Origin: Dialister histaminiformans
GTDB lineage: Bacteria > Bacillota > Negativicutes > Veillonellales > Dialisteraceae
Direction: 5' to 3'
Assembly: GCF_900103425.1 (NCBI RefSeq)
Contig: NZ_FMXA01000003.1
Span: forward strand, 62,001-126,000
Length of the DNA stretch: 64,000 nucleotides
Shown here: piece after piece, positions 43,599-52,287 of the stretch
Numbering within the stretch: position 1 is the first letter of the stretch
How the letters are laid out: the number at the start of each line of letters is the position of its first letter
The notes under the pieces: generated by a model
What the model was told of the DNA's origin: nothing
What the model saw: only the letters and a program-made list of their open reading frames with translations
Database searches by the model: none
Program-made: the position numbers and the translations under genes

Positions 43599-43627
43599 AG
43601 GATACCCCGTAAGATATCATTAGTCAA
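43599..43627 (-). promoter_or_regulatory. Promoter of bioB
   Basis: Minus strand TTGACT (43622-43627), 17 nt, TATCCT (43599-43604). The -35 is inside one arm of the operator. Confidence 0.6.
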
Positions 43628-43655
43628 CTTTTTATTTTATATGAGGTTGACTAAT
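43619..43655. promoter_or_regulatory. BirA-type biotin operator
   Basis: Perfect 10-bp inverted repeat ATTAGTCAAC-N17-GTTGACTAAT. Firmicutes BirA boxes are TTGTTAAC-type arms spaced by about 15 bp; the arms here differ at two bases but keep the layout. It overlaps the bioB -35, so bound BirA-biotinyl-AMP would block transcription. Confidence 0.7.
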
Positions 43656-43663
43656 GGCGCACA

Positions 43664-43697
43664 AAAAAACAGGTGATTCCTGGTTCACCTGTTTTTC
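43664..43697 (-). terminator. Terminator of hsp20
   Basis: Stem AAAAACAGGTGA/TCACCTGTTTTT with a 9-nt loop, after the stop at 43745. Confidence 0.85.
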
Positions 43698-43744
43698 AGT
43701 ATACTTGCTTTTCAGATTATCAGTTATCCACTGCCATACTCCGC

Positions 43745-44170
43745 TTATTCAATGGCAATATGTGTCGGTCCCTTATCAATTTCCGGTTCAGCCTTCGGCA
43801 GGGTAATGGTCAGTACGCCATCATGGAGAGCAGCCTTAATCCCATTTTCCTTGATTCCCTTTACTGCGAACTGGCGACGGAAATCGCTGGCATATCTTTC
43901 TTTACGAATAAAGTTCTTATCCTTGTCATTAGTTTCCTTGCTGTTATCCTTGTGGGCTTCCAGAGTGAGCACACCATGTTCATACGACACATGAATCTGA
44001 TCCTTGGTAAACCCCGGGAAATCAGCAACCACTTCGTAATGATCTTTCTTATCTTCAATGTCCACTCTCGGTACACTGATACGATTCCTCATAGCCGGAG
44101 CATTATCAAAGAAAGAATCCCAACCATCATCCATAAAGAAATCATCAAACATTGGAAGCAAACTACGCAT
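43745..44170 (-). CDS. Small heat-shock protein Hsp20
   Basis: 141 aa. Alpha-crystallin domain (VDIEDKKDHYEVVADFPGFT onward), the GVLTITLPK motif near the end and a short C-terminal tail; the N-terminus has the usual aromatic FFMDDGWDSFF. It holds unfolding proteins in an ATP-independent way. A perfect CIRCE element overlaps its promoter, so it is in the HrcA regulon. Single gene with its own terminator. Confidence 0.94.
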   Translation of the reverse strand: MRSLLPMFDDFFMDDGWDSFFDNAPAMRNRISVPRVDIEDKKDHYEVVADFPGFTKDQIHVSYEHGVLTLEAHKDNSKETNDKDKNFIRKERYASDFRRQFAVKGIKENGIKAALHDGVLTITLPKAEPEIDKGPTHIAIE

Positions 44171-44259
44171 ACAAAAGACCCCTTTTCTTAAATTACAATC
44201 TGTAATTTTTTCTCAGGTAAGGTAATCAGCTTATTCGGTTTGTCTTGCCTTACATCTTG

Positions 44260-44287
44260 ATTATATCACTATTAGCACTCATGTCAA
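44260..44287 (-). promoter_or_regulatory. Consensus promoter of hsp20
   Basis: Minus strand TTGACA (44282-44287), 16 nt, TATAAT (44260-44265); the CIRCE arms overlap the -35 and spacer. Confidence 0.85.
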
Positions 44288-44298
44288 GAGAGTGCTAA
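44272..44298. promoter_or_regulatory. CIRCE element (HrcA operator)
   Basis: TTAGCACTC-N9-GAGTGCTAA, an exact match to the consensus. HrcA bound here would block the hsp20 promoter. Confidence 0.97.
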
Positions 44299-44303
44299 TA
44301 ATT

Positions 44304-45215
44304 TTATTGCATGGCTTTCAAAATTTTTTCCAGATTCCTTCTCATCCGTTCTACATACGAGCTCTTATCATCCGATGACTCCAACGTATCAATGGATTCA
44401 GTCGAAGCTCCCGCTGATTCTGCCAGTGTCTGGGATACGGCAGGACTTACCAGCTCTTCCGTAAACACGACCTTCACATGATGCGCCTTGCAGAAATCCG
44501 CCAGTTCCACCAGCCGCTTTGCTGAAGGTTCCCCAGAGGCAAATGCATCTTCCACGCTTACCTGCGTCAACCCAAAGTCACGGCACAGATAGGCGAATGC
44601 CGCATGTCCGGTAACCAGTTCTTTCCTGGGCGCATGACTGAATTTCTGCTGATATTCCTTTTTCAGCGCATCCGTCTCAGCAGCAAACTGCCTGTAGTTA
44701 TGTTCAAAATATTCCCTGTTTTCCGGCGAAACACTCTGCAATTCATTTTTAACAGCCAGAGCCTCAGCCTTAGCCTCACTGAGCCCCATCCACACATGCG
44801 GATCATAAGCACCATGTTCCTTCCGCTCCTCCGGATCTACAAGCGGAATCGGAGTAATGTGCCTGGATAAGTTCACCGTTTTCAGTTTCGAATTATCTGC
44901 CGCCTGGATAGCCTGGTCTGCCCATGGCTCCATTCCCAGCCCGTTGTACACAAACAATCTGGCTTCCTGCAGTTTCTGAATGTCGCCCGTTTTTAATTCA
45001 AACTCATGTGGTTCTGTCCCCTCGGGAATTACCGTAAGTACCTCAACCTTATTTCCTCCTATGGCTTCCGTTATTTCCTTTGTCGCTTCGAAGGAAGCAA
45101 CAACAGGAATCCGTCCATCATGAGAAAATCCGGTTTCTACCGTTCCACACCCGGCCATTATAGCGGTCATGAGCACTCCCATCACCATGACCCCTGCCTT
45201 CTTTATATAGTTCAT
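44304..45215 (-). CDS. znuA: Zinc ABC transporter substrate-binding lipoprotein (ZnuA/AdcA-type)
   Basis: 303 aa cluster A-I metal-binding protein. Lipobox TAIMAGCG (Cys about residue 23), then EATKEITEAIGGNKVEVLTV, EGTEPHEFEL with the first His ligand, YDPHVWMGLSEAKA, GHAAFAYLCRDFGL and VVFTEELV. It lacks the long His-rich loop of many ZnuA proteins. It captures Zn (Mn is possible) for the ZnuBC pair on the opposite strand. A Fur-family palindrome lies 19 bp before its ATG. Confidence 0.92.
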   Translation of the reverse strand: MNYIKKAGVMVMGVLMTAIMAGCGTVETGFSHDGRIPVVASFEATKEITEAIGGNKVEVLTVIPEGTEPHEFELKTGDIQKLQEARLFVYNGLGMEPWADQAIQAADNSKLKTVNLSRHITPIPLVDPEERKEHGAYDPHVWMGLSEAKAEALAVKNELQSVSPENREYFEHNYRQFAAETDALKKEYQQKFSHAPRKELVTGHAAFAYLCRDFGLTQVSVEDAFASGEPSAKRLVELADFCKAHHVKVVFTEELVSPAVSQTLAESAGASTESIDTLESSDDKSSYVERMRRNLEKILKAMQ

Positions 45216-45233
45216 TTAGATCTCCTTCTCTTA

Positions 45234-45254
45234 ATTTAAGAATGATTCTTAAAT
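45234..45254. promoter_or_regulatory. 21-bp Fur-family (Zur-like) palindrome
   Basis: ATTTAAGAAT-g-ATTCTTAAAT: a perfect 10-1-10 inverted repeat, containing the xAATnATTx core of Fur/Zur/PerR boxes. It lies between the znuA start and its -35 candidate TTGACA (45284-45289) and is 57-79 bp upstream of the znuC promoter. Zur is the most likely binder because of the zinc genes on both sides. Confidence 0.7.
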
Positions 45255-45309
45255 CTTATCTCCTTTATTTAGTGTATCAGAGGTGTCAATAGACACAGTT
45301 TTTCAGGTT

Positions 45310-45338
45310 GCTATCTGACTCAAATGATAGTAAGATGT
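45310..45338 (+). promoter_or_regulatory. Promoter of znuCB
   Basis: TTGCTA (45310-45315), 17 nt, TAAGAT (45333-45338). Confidence 0.5.
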
Positions 45339-45366
45339 AAGGATAATTCAACCATATGAGGTGTCT

Positions 45367-46032
45367 ATGATTACAATAACTGATTTAAATTTTTCATACA
45401 CTGGGAAAAAGCCTTATCTCCTGTCAGAAATCAACCTGAATGTTCCCCAAGGAGCCTATATCTCCATTGTAGGCAACAACGGATGTGGCAAGTCTACACT
45501 TTTGCGTCTGATTCTCAAATTCATGCTGCCCACCCACGGTTCCATCCGTATCAACGCTTCACGCATCGGCTACGTTCCGCAGAAAAAAGATACAGATTCT
45601 GCATTCCCCATCACTGTAAAAGAAGTCATCCATTCCTATGGTCGTATACTTCACCTGCACTCAATTGATGTCCGTTCCATCCTGTCAGTAACCGGTATGG
45701 AGTCTCAGGCTGAAGAACTGGTTGGTAACCTGTCCGGCGGCCAGTATCAGAGAATGCTTATTGCCAGAGCACTTATGGGCAATCCAGATCTGCTGATTCT
45801 TGATGAACCATCCACCGGCGTGGACGTGAGCAGCCAGAAGGAAATCTACGCTGTTCTTCACCGGTTAAACACTGAGCAAAGGCTCACCATTCTTGCAGTA
45901 GAGCATAATCTGTACGCTGCCGCCAGATATTCCAGTATGCTGTATCATATTGCCAATGGGCATGGCCACCTGTGCACGCCTCAGCATTATCTGGATGAAT
46001 ATATGACCAGGGAGGGATCATTCCATGCTTGA
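45367..46032 (+). CDS. znuC: Metal ABC transporter ATPase (ZnuC-type)
   Basis: 221 aa. Walker A GNNGCGKST, signature LSGGQYQRM, Walker B LLILDEPSTGVD and the H-loop His in AVEHN. The ATG at 45367 (GAGGTG upstream) is preferred to GTG at 45361. It powers uptake together with the membrane protein encoded by the next gene, which overlaps by 8 bp. Confidence 0.93.
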   Translation: MITITDLNFSYTGKKPYLLSEINLNVPQGAYISIVGNNGCGKSTLLRLILKFMLPTHGSIRINASRIGYVPQKKDTDSAFPITVKEVIHSYGRILHLHSIDVRSILSVTGMESQAEELVGNLSGGQYQRMLIARALMGNPDLLILDEPSTGVDVSSQKEIYAVLHRLNTEQRLTILAVEHNLYAAARYSSMLYHIANGHGHLCTPQHYLDEYMTREGSFHA

Positions 46033-46819
46033 TTACACCTTTATGCAGCACGCGCTGCTGATTTCCATCTGTATTGCCATCCTCTGCCCATGCATCGGTA
46101 TCTTCCTTGTACTGAAACGGTATTCCATGATTGGTGATACACTGGCTCACGCTTCACTGGCCGGCGTAACCCTGGGCCTGTTTTTCGGGGCAAGTCCAAT
46201 TGTTTCTGCTTTTATTTTTACCTCTGTTGCTGGTGTCTCTATTGAATTTCTCCGTCAGTATTTCCGAAAATATACGGATCTGATTCTGGCTATTGTACTG
46301 TCTGTTTCCGTAGGCATTGCCATCACCTTGATAACCTCCGGGGTGCTTCATGCCAACGCCAGTGCCTATCTGTTCGGAAGTATACTCACCGTAAGCAACG
46401 TGGACCTGGCTGTAACCGCCGCCCTCAGCCTCGCTGCTGTAGCCACTTTTATTATTTTTTATCACCAGCTTATTTACCTGGCATATGATGAAACGGCAGC
46501 CCGCATCGCCGGAGTCCATGTAAAGACCATAAATTATATTTTCTCCATTCTGGTTGCCGCTGCCATCGCTATTTCCATCCGTTCTGTAGGAATGCTGGTC
46601 ATCTCCTCTCTCATTGCCCTGCCAGTAGCCTCAGCCCTACAGCTTCGCAAAGGATTTAAAGCCACATTTATAGCCTCTGTAGGTTACAGTTTTTTTGCCA
46701 TCCTGTCCGGACTGGTCATCTCTTACTATGCCGGAGCCGCCCCAGGTGGCATCACAGCTCTGGTTGCTGCCGGTGCCCTTCTCGTAACCATGCTTTTCAC
46801 CCATAGCAGAAATCGCTGA
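46025..46819 (+). CDS. znuB: Metal ABC transporter permease (ZnuB-type)
   Basis: 264 aa, about eight membrane helices of the ABC-3 family; conserved segments YSMIGDTLAHASLAGV and YDETAARIAGV (coupling helix) are clear. It forms the channel for ZnuA-delivered zinc. Ends before a strong terminator shared with the convergent small gene. Confidence 0.93.
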   Translation: MLDYTFMQHALLISICIAILCPCIGIFLVLKRYSMIGDTLAHASLAGVTLGLFFGASPIVSAFIFTSVAGVSIEFLRQYFRKYTDLILAIVLSVSVGIAITLITSGVLHANASAYLFGSILTVSNVDLAVTAALSLAAVATFIIFYHQLIYLAYDETAARIAGVHVKTINYIFSILVAAAIAISIRSVGMLVISSLIALPVASALQLRKGFKATFIASVGYSFFAILSGLVISYYAGAAPGGITALVAAGALLVTMLFTHSRNR

Positions 46820-46864
46820 CCCCATTTCAGAGAAAGTATACAGGCATCCTTTCTGAATAAAAAT

Positions 46865-46926
46865 AAAAAAAGGGGTTGTAACGAAACCCATGGCCACAGG
46901 CCTTACTTCGTTACAACCCTCTTTTT
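46865..46926. terminator. Bidirectional terminator between znuB and a small membrane protein
   Basis: Long stem AAAAAGgGGGTTGTAACGAA with its complement and an inner ATGGCC/GGCC stem. T-run on both sides. Confidence 0.9.
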
Positions 46927-46946
46927 GCTACGCACAGGGCTGGTTG

Positions 46947-47192
46947 TCAGTTCTTCCGCCGGGTCATCATTGCCTGCCGGAGAGATTCCCGTCTCTTCTG
47001 TGCCTCTCTCCTGTCCAGAATGACCGGATGCCCATTAACAGTCGCATACGCAGACGCCCCCTTCTTATGACGCCTCAGGGAAGAAATACCACACCGAGCA
47101 CCCCCGGCAGCTCCCTGTATGACTTTTCGCAGGGAAAATACAAACCACGCAGCCAGGCCCAGAATAATCAGGGCAGTTATCAGCTGATTCAT
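46947..47192 (-). CDS. Small membrane protein of unknown function
   Basis: 81 aa. One N-terminal membrane helix (LITALIILGLAAWFVFSL) followed by a basic Arg/Lys-rich tail with one Cys (GGARCGI). AAGGAG 6 nt before the ATG. It resembles the Cys-rich partner of FeoB only in layout and lacks the CxC/CC cluster. Function unknown. Confidence 0.6.
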   Translation of the reverse strand: MNQLITALIILGLAAWFVFSLRKVIQGAAGGARCGISSLRRHKKGASAYATVNGHPVILDRREAQKRRESLRQAMMTRRKN

Positions 47193-47315
47193 TATGACTC
47201 CTTTATATGAACGTGAATGAGAATGTAAATCATTTGCATTTCAATTATACAGGATTTTCCCTGTTTTTACAAAGGATAATCTTATATCTTACTTCTTAAT
47301 TTATAGCTTCCCGCA

Positions 47316-47344
47316 TTGCATGAGATGTCAGAACATAGTAGAAT
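47316..47344 (+). promoter_or_regulatory. Promoter candidate of lpxC-fabZ-lpxA
   Basis: TTGCAT (47316-47321), 17 nt, TAGAAT (47339-47344). Confidence 0.5.
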
Positions 47345-47385
47345 TAAATGATGTGTTTTTTCACCTGTATGAAGGGAGTTTCATT

Positions 47386-48225
47386 GTGGAACATTTACAA
47401 CATACTATAAAAAAAGCCGTTTCCTATCGTGGGAATGGGCTTCACTCCGGAATACCGGTAACGCTTACCATGCTGCCTGCTGAACCGGACACGGGTATTC
47501 GATTCCGGAGAGTGGATCTTCCCGGTCATCCTGAAGTCCCGGCCCATATTGAATATGTGACCAACACCATGCGTGCCACCACCCTGGAAAACGGCAATGC
47601 CAAAGTCTTTACAGTAGAACATCTTTTATCCGGACTATATGCATTATCCATCAACAACTGTATCATTGAAATGGATTCTCCGGAACCGCCGGTCGGCGAT
47701 GGCAGCGCCAGAACGTTTGTAGACCTGATCCGTGAAGCGGGTATAGAAACCCAGGACAAGCCGGTATCGGTTTTCAATCTTCCGGAAAGTGTTTCGGTAT
47801 ACGAAAAGAACAAGTTCATTGCTGCTCTCCCCTATGATGGTCTGAGAGTGACATTCACTTCCATCAATCCGCACCCTATGCTGGGAACACAGATGTTTGA
47901 TCTGGTCATTACACCGGAATCTTATCTTAAGGAAATTGCCTCCGCCCGTACCATTGGATTCACCTGGGAACTGGAAGCCATGAAAAAACTGGGCCTTGGC
48001 AAGGGCGGTACACTGGAAAACGCCGTAATCTATTCCGAAGATGCCTGCCTGTCTCAGCCACGGTGGCCTGATGAACTGGTTCGTCATAAGATTCTCGATA
48101 TCCTCGGTGATATCTCTCTGATTGGACCGATGCATGCCCACATCATAGCTGTATTGGGCAGCCACAAGCTGAACGCAGAATTATCTGCCAAGCTGATAAA
48201 GATACGCAATGAATTGCATGTATAA
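47386..48225 (+). CDS. lpxC: UDP-3-O-acyl-N-acetylglucosamine deacetylase
   Basis: 279 aa. First committed step of lipid A synthesis; a zinc enzyme. Zinc and catalytic residues lie in FTVEHLLSGLYAL (His), PVGDGSARTF and DELVRHKILDILGD (His, Asp), with GSHKLN near the end. The frame opens at 47320, but GTG at 47386 with a GAAGGGAG site gives the normal N-terminus (EHLQHTIKKAVSYRGNGLHSG). Head of the lipid A run; lpxD is not in the window. Confidence 0.94.
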   Translation: MEHLQHTIKKAVSYRGNGLHSGIPVTLTMLPAEPDTGIRFRRVDLPGHPEVPAHIEYVTNTMRATTLENGNAKVFTVEHLLSGLYALSINNCIIEMDSPEPPVGDGSARTFVDLIREAGIETQDKPVSVFNLPESVSVYEKNKFIAALPYDGLRVTFTSINPHPMLGTQMFDLVITPESYLKEIASARTIGFTWELEAMKKLGLGKGGTLENAVIYSEDACLSQPRWPDELVRHKILDILGDISLIGPMHAHIIAVLGSHKLNAELSAKLIKIRNELHV

Positions 48226-48242
48226 TCAGGAGGTTTCGTATC

Positions 48243-48707
48243 ATGGAAATAAATATTGAAGAAATCATGTCCATCCTTCCGCACCGTTATCCGATGCTTC
48301 TGGTAGACCGTATCACAGAACTGGTTCCGATGAAGTACGCTATCGGCATTAAATGTGTAACCATCAATGAACCTTTCTTCCAGGGACATTTCCCGGGAAA
48401 ACCGGTTATGCCAGGCGCATTAATCTGTGAAGCCATGGCTCAGGTAGGCGGTGTAGCCCTCATGTATCCTCAGGAAAACAGAGGTCTTATCCCTATGTTC
48501 ACCGGCATGGACAAGGTACGTTTCCGTACTCCGGTACGTCCTGGCGATGTACTGACCACCAAAGCCACCATCCTTAAGATTGTGGGCCGTATGGGCAAAG
48601 TCCACTGCGAAGGCACCGTTGACGGAGTTCACTGTGCCGAAGCGAATTTCCTCTTTTACCTGGCGGATAAGGAACCGGCAGGCGCACATGAAAAATCATG
48701 TGATTAA
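48243..48707 (+). CDS. fabZ: 3-hydroxyacyl-ACP dehydratase FabZ
   Basis: 154 aa hotdog-fold dehydratase. HRYPMLLVDRI, the catalytic FFQGHFPGKPVMPG with His, and ALICEAMAQVGG with Glu. It makes the trans-2-enoyl-ACP of type II fatty acid synthesis, competing with LpxA for 3-hydroxyacyl-ACP, which explains its place between lpxC and lpxA. SD GGAGG. C-terminus has a short charged extension. Confidence 0.96.
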   Translation: MEINIEEIMSILPHRYPMLLVDRITELVPMKYAIGIKCVTINEPFFQGHFPGKPVMPGALICEAMAQVGGVALMYPQENRGLIPMFTGMDKVRFRTPVRPGDVLTTKATILKIVGRMGKVHCEGTVDGVHCAEANFLFYLADKEPAGAHEKSCD

Positions 48708-48875
48708 AAGAGAAAATCAGCTAAATTATGTAGCATAGCCAAGCATTTTTGTGAAATTGAAGAATTTTGCTTATTTGTTTCTTCTTTTGGCTGTTTCTAA
48801 AAACAAAAGAAATTCTGACTATGTTATAAAGAAAGCAATAATAAAGCAAAATCAATTTACGAAGGAAGCAGGACA

Positions 48876-49688
48876 ATGGAACTTAAAGTTATAAAAAATG
48901 TGGACCCACAGATCCACCCGACAGCCATCATAGATCCTACCGCCGTTCTTCACAAAAATGTTGTTATCGGTCCATATGCAGTAATCGGACCTGACTGTGA
49001 AATCGGTGAAGGTTCTCGCATCGACGCACATGTCGTTATCGGTGCCCATACCCGCATGGGAAAGAATAATCATATTTTCCCTCATGCCGTAATCGGGGAA
49101 GAACCTCAGGACCTGAAATATCATGGAGAATACAGCACCGTAGTCATAGGTGACTCCAACAGTATCCGCGAATACTGCACCATCCACCGCGCAACCGGTG
49201 AAAATCAGGAAACCCATATTGGCTCGCACAATATGCTTCAGGCCTATGTACATATAGCTCATAACTGCAATCTGGGAGATTATATTGTCATTTCCAGCTT
49301 CTCCGGGCTGGCAGGCCACGTAACGGTGGAAGACCATGCTGTTATCGGCGGAATGTCCGGAATCCATCAGTTCGTCAAGATTGGTTCCGTAGCCATGGTA
49401 GGTGGTATGTCCAAGATTGTTCAGGACGTATGTCCTTTTGTCATTGTGGACGGAAATCCATCTCGCGTAGTGGGCCTTAACAGTGTAGGCCTTTCCAGAA
49501 ATCATATTAACCAGGATATTAAGAAGGAACTAAAACGCGCTTATCGCCTGATTTTCCGTTCTGGTCTCCGCCTGGACGATGCAATCAACCAGATGGAACA
49601 GGAGCTCTCCTCTACACCGGAAATTGAACATCTGCTGTCTTTCCTCAGAAACTGCGACCGTGGTCTCTGCCGTACGAGAGAACGATAA
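48876..49688 (+). CDS. lpxA: Acyl-ACP--UDP-N-acetylglucosamine O-acyltransferase
   Basis: 270 aa left-handed beta-helix of hexapeptide repeats (IHPTAIIDPTAVLHKNVVIG and on). It has the LpxA signature GMSGIHQFVKIGSVAMVGG, with the catalytic His earlier in LQAYVHIAHNC. It catalyses the first step of lipid A synthesis. A 168-bp AT-rich gap separates it from fabZ with nothing else visible. Its C-terminal helical domain (about residues 200-270) is present. The run ends here at a strong terminator. Confidence 0.95.
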   Translation: MELKVIKNVDPQIHPTAIIDPTAVLHKNVVIGPYAVIGPDCEIGEGSRIDAHVVIGAHTRMGKNNHIFPHAVIGEEPQDLKYHGEYSTVVIGDSNSIREYCTIHRATGENQETHIGSHNMLQAYVHIAHNCNLGDYIVISSFSGLAGHVTVEDHAVIGGMSGIHQFVKIGSVAMVGGMSKIVQDVCPFVIVDGNPSRVVGLNSVGLSRNHINQDIKKELKRAYRLIFRSGLRLDDAINQMEQELSSTPEIEHLLSFLRNCDRGLCRTRER

Positions 49689-49709
49689 TATTCACTGTAT
49701 AATTTAAGG

Positions 49710-49746
49710 CCGCTGTGTGATATATATTTTCACACAGCGGTTTTTT
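49710..49746 (+). terminator. Terminator of lpxC-fabZ-lpxA
   Basis: Stem CCGCTGTGTGA/TCACACAGCGG with a 9-nt loop, followed by TTTTTT. Confidence 0.93.
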
Positions 49747-49841
49747 GCTGTCCCGAATTCCTGAATCCTTTGTTACCGGGAACAGTCCCCGTGAGAATTA
49801 TCGATATCTTCGTTTTTACCTTTTTTCATAATCCATAGCAA

Positions 49842-49879
49842 AAAAAGGATGTAATCCCTTTTCGGATTACATCCTTTTT
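49842..49879 (-). terminator. Terminator of the feo operon
   Basis: Perfect 16-bp stem AAAAAGGATGTAATCC, 6-nt loop, just after the stop at 49884. Confidence 0.93.
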
Positions 49880-49883
49880 AGAC

Positions 49884-50066
49884 TTATATGAAATTACTGA
49901 CAACACGGTGTTTTTTATTATCCGTATGTTTCTTTTGCCTGCAGCAGTCCCCACCGCCACCATGACAACCGCATCCGCCGCCAAATATGGTTCGGCAGGC
50001 TTTTCGAAGCGCCAGTACAAACAGGATAATAAGTACCCCAACTACTACATACGAGGGACCATTCAT
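49884..50066 (-). CDS. FeoB-associated Cys-rich membrane protein
   Basis: 60 aa. One membrane helix (SYVVVGVLIILFVLALRKA), then GGGCGCHGGGGDCC, a Cys/Gly/His cluster able to bind metal. Short proteins of this design are encoded after feoB in Firmicutes and may act where FeoC does elsewhere. Its ATG overlaps the feoB stop (ATGA). Confidence 0.82.
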   Translation of the reverse strand: MNGPSYVVVGVLIILFVLALRKACRTIFGGGCGCHGGGGDCCRQKKHTDNKKHRVVSNFI

Positions 50067-52201
50067 GCCGCTGCCCCCTCTCGGGTTTCATTTGATGCCT
50101 TATCATGCGGTGCTGGGCGAAGGATAAAGTACAGCGCTGCAAGACAGAGTACAATCGCCACTCCCTGCCCTAAGCCAAATGGCATACCATAGAACAGCCA
50201 GCCTCCCAGCTGATAGGTTACCAGGGCCATGGAATAACCAATGGCAACCTGGAACAGAATAGCAACAGCTGCCCATTTTCTGTCACCCATTTCACGAGCA
50301 ATAGTCGCCATAGCCACTACACATGGCGGATCAAACAGGTTGAGAATCATATAGGACATAGCCGCAAGAGGAGTAAACATACCGGCAATGCCAGCCATGA
50401 CCGCTTCATCCGCGTCTGAAGTAATACCATTCAGTACAGCCAGTGTACCGATAGCGTTTTCCTTAGCCATTTCTGCAGAAATAACTGCAACGGCTCCCTT
50501 CCAGCTGCCCAGTCCCAGCGGGGCAAAAACCCAGCTGATAGCATTTCCGAAAAAGGCCATCATACTGTTTTCAATATCCACCATTTCCAGATGGGCATTG
50601 AATGTGGAGAAAAACCAGATGATTACGCAGGCGGTAAAGATAATGGTCCCCGCCTTGATGATAAAGCCACGGGCTCTTTCCCACATATGAATCAGTACAC
50701 CCTTCATGGACGGGATATGGTATGCCGGAAGCTCCATAACAAAGGGAGCCGGATCCCCTGAAAACAGGTGCGTCTTCTTAAGGGCTATACCTGAAAGTAC
50801 GATAACCGCAATCCCCAGGAAATACATGGCCGGAGCCAGGAATATGGAATCCGGGAAGAATGTGGACGTAATCATACTGATGATGACCGCCTTGGCTGAG
50901 CAGGGAATAAATGTGCAGAGCATAATGGTCATGCGGCGATCGCGTTCATTTTCAATCGTACGGGTAGCCATAACCGCAGGAACACCGCATCCCATTCCTA
51001 CCAGAATTGGAATGAAGGACTTTCCTGAAAGTCCGAAACGGCGGAAAATCCTGTCCATGATAAAGGCAACACGAGCCATATATCCTGAGTCTTCCAGAAG
51101 GGACATAAAGAAGAAAATAAGGAGGATCTGCGGCACAAATCCCAGAACCGTACCAACGCCTCCGATAATACCGTCTACAATAAGGCCGGAAAGCCAATCC
51201 GGTGCCTGAATGGATGCCAGGAATGAAGTAGCAGCATCATTCACTATCTCCCCAAAGAACACATCGTTAGTCCAGTCTGTGGCCCATCCGCCAATCGTAG
51301 TTACTGAAATGTAATAGACCAGCGTCATAATTATGAAAAATATAGGGAGTGCAAGGACACGGTTGGTTACCACGGAATCGATCTTATCAGAAAGAGTCAT
51401 GCTGTGAAGCTGTTTTCCTCTTGTCAGAATCTGATCGATAATCCGGGTAATATATTCATACCGCTGATTGATGATAATGCTTTCTGCATCATCATCCATC
51501 TCTTTTTCGCAGTCTTTAATATGTGCTTCCAGATGATCGTGCAGCTGCTGAGAAAGGTGAACCTGGGATGCCATTTCTTCATCCCTTTCAAAAATCTTGA
51601 TAGCATACCAACGCAGCAATTCTGGTTTCACCATATTATAAACAGACTCTTCTATGTGAGCCAGCGCATGTTCTACACTTCCGGTAAATACATGCGCATG
51701 TTCATCTACTGTCCTGCCGGCCTGCGCTATAGCAAGCTCTGCCGCCTTACGGCAATTGGTTCCATGCAGTGCACTGATTTCCACCACTTCACAATGAAGG
51801 AGTTCAGAAAGCTTCTGTAAATTGATATGATCCCCTGATTTCTTTACGAGGTCCATCATGTTTACTGCCAGCACCATAGGGATGCCCAGCTCTGCCAGCT
51901 GAGTGGTCAAATACAGGTTTCGTTCCAGGTTTGTCCCATCGATAATATTCAGAATAACATCCGGGCGATCATTCACCAGATAATTTCTGGCCACCTTTTC
52001 TTCCAGAGTATAGGGAGAAAGAGAATAAATTCCCGGAAGATCCTGTATGATAACATCCTTGTGCCCCTTAAGAAGACCATCCTTTTTTTCTACAGTAACC
52101 CCTGGCCAGTTTCCCACATACTGAGAACTCCCGGTCAGTTCATTGAACAATGTGGTCTTACCACAGTTAGGGTTACCTGCTAAAGCAATTTTTATTGACA
52201 T
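50063..52201 (-). CDS. feoB: Ferrous iron transporter FeoB
   Basis: 712 aa. N-terminal G domain: G1 GNPNCGKTTLFNELTG, G3 LPGIYSL, G4 NMMDLV; a helical GDI domain follows (about residues 175-260), then the gate-containing membrane core (about residues 280-690), including GMGCGVPAVMATRT. It imports Fe2+ in a GTP-dependent way. Two feoA genes precede it and a Cys-rich partner follows with ATGA coupling. Length is typical. Confidence 0.96.
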   Translation of the reverse strand: MSIKIALAGNPNCGKTTLFNELTGSSQYVGNWPGVTVEKKDGLLKGHKDVIIQDLPGIYSLSPYTLEEKVARNYLVNDRPDVILNIIDGTNLERNLYLTTQLAELGIPMVLAVNMMDLVKKSGDHINLQKLSELLHCEVVEISALHGTNCRKAAELAIAQAGRTVDEHAHVFTGSVEHALAHIEESVYNMVKPELLRWYAIKIFERDEEMASQVHLSQQLHDHLEAHIKDCEKEMDDDAESIIINQRYEYITRIIDQILTRGKQLHSMTLSDKIDSVVTNRVLALPIFFIIMTLVYYISVTTIGGWATDWTNDVFFGEIVNDAATSFLASIQAPDWLSGLIVDGIIGGVGTVLGFVPQILLIFFFMSLLEDSGYMARVAFIMDRIFRRFGLSGKSFIPILVGMGCGVPAVMATRTIENERDRRMTIMLCTFIPCSAKAVIISMITSTFFPDSIFLAPAMYFLGIAVIVLSGIALKKTHLFSGDPAPFVMELPAYHIPSMKGVLIHMWERARGFIIKAGTIIFTACVIIWFFSTFNAHLEMVDIENSMMAFFGNAISWVFAPLGLGSWKGAVAVISAEMAKENAIGTLAVLNGITSDADEAVMAGIAGMFTPLAAMSYMILNLFDPPCVVAMATIAREMGDRKWAAVAILFQVAIGYSMALVTYQLGGWLFYGMPFGLGQGVAIVLCLAALYFILRPAPHDKASNETREGAAA

Positions 52202-52287
52202 TGTATTCTGCTCCTTCCGGAGACCATGTCCGTCTCCTGGTCTTTTACCTTTTTCATTCGAAACGACCGTATTCGAATTCGGTTTTA

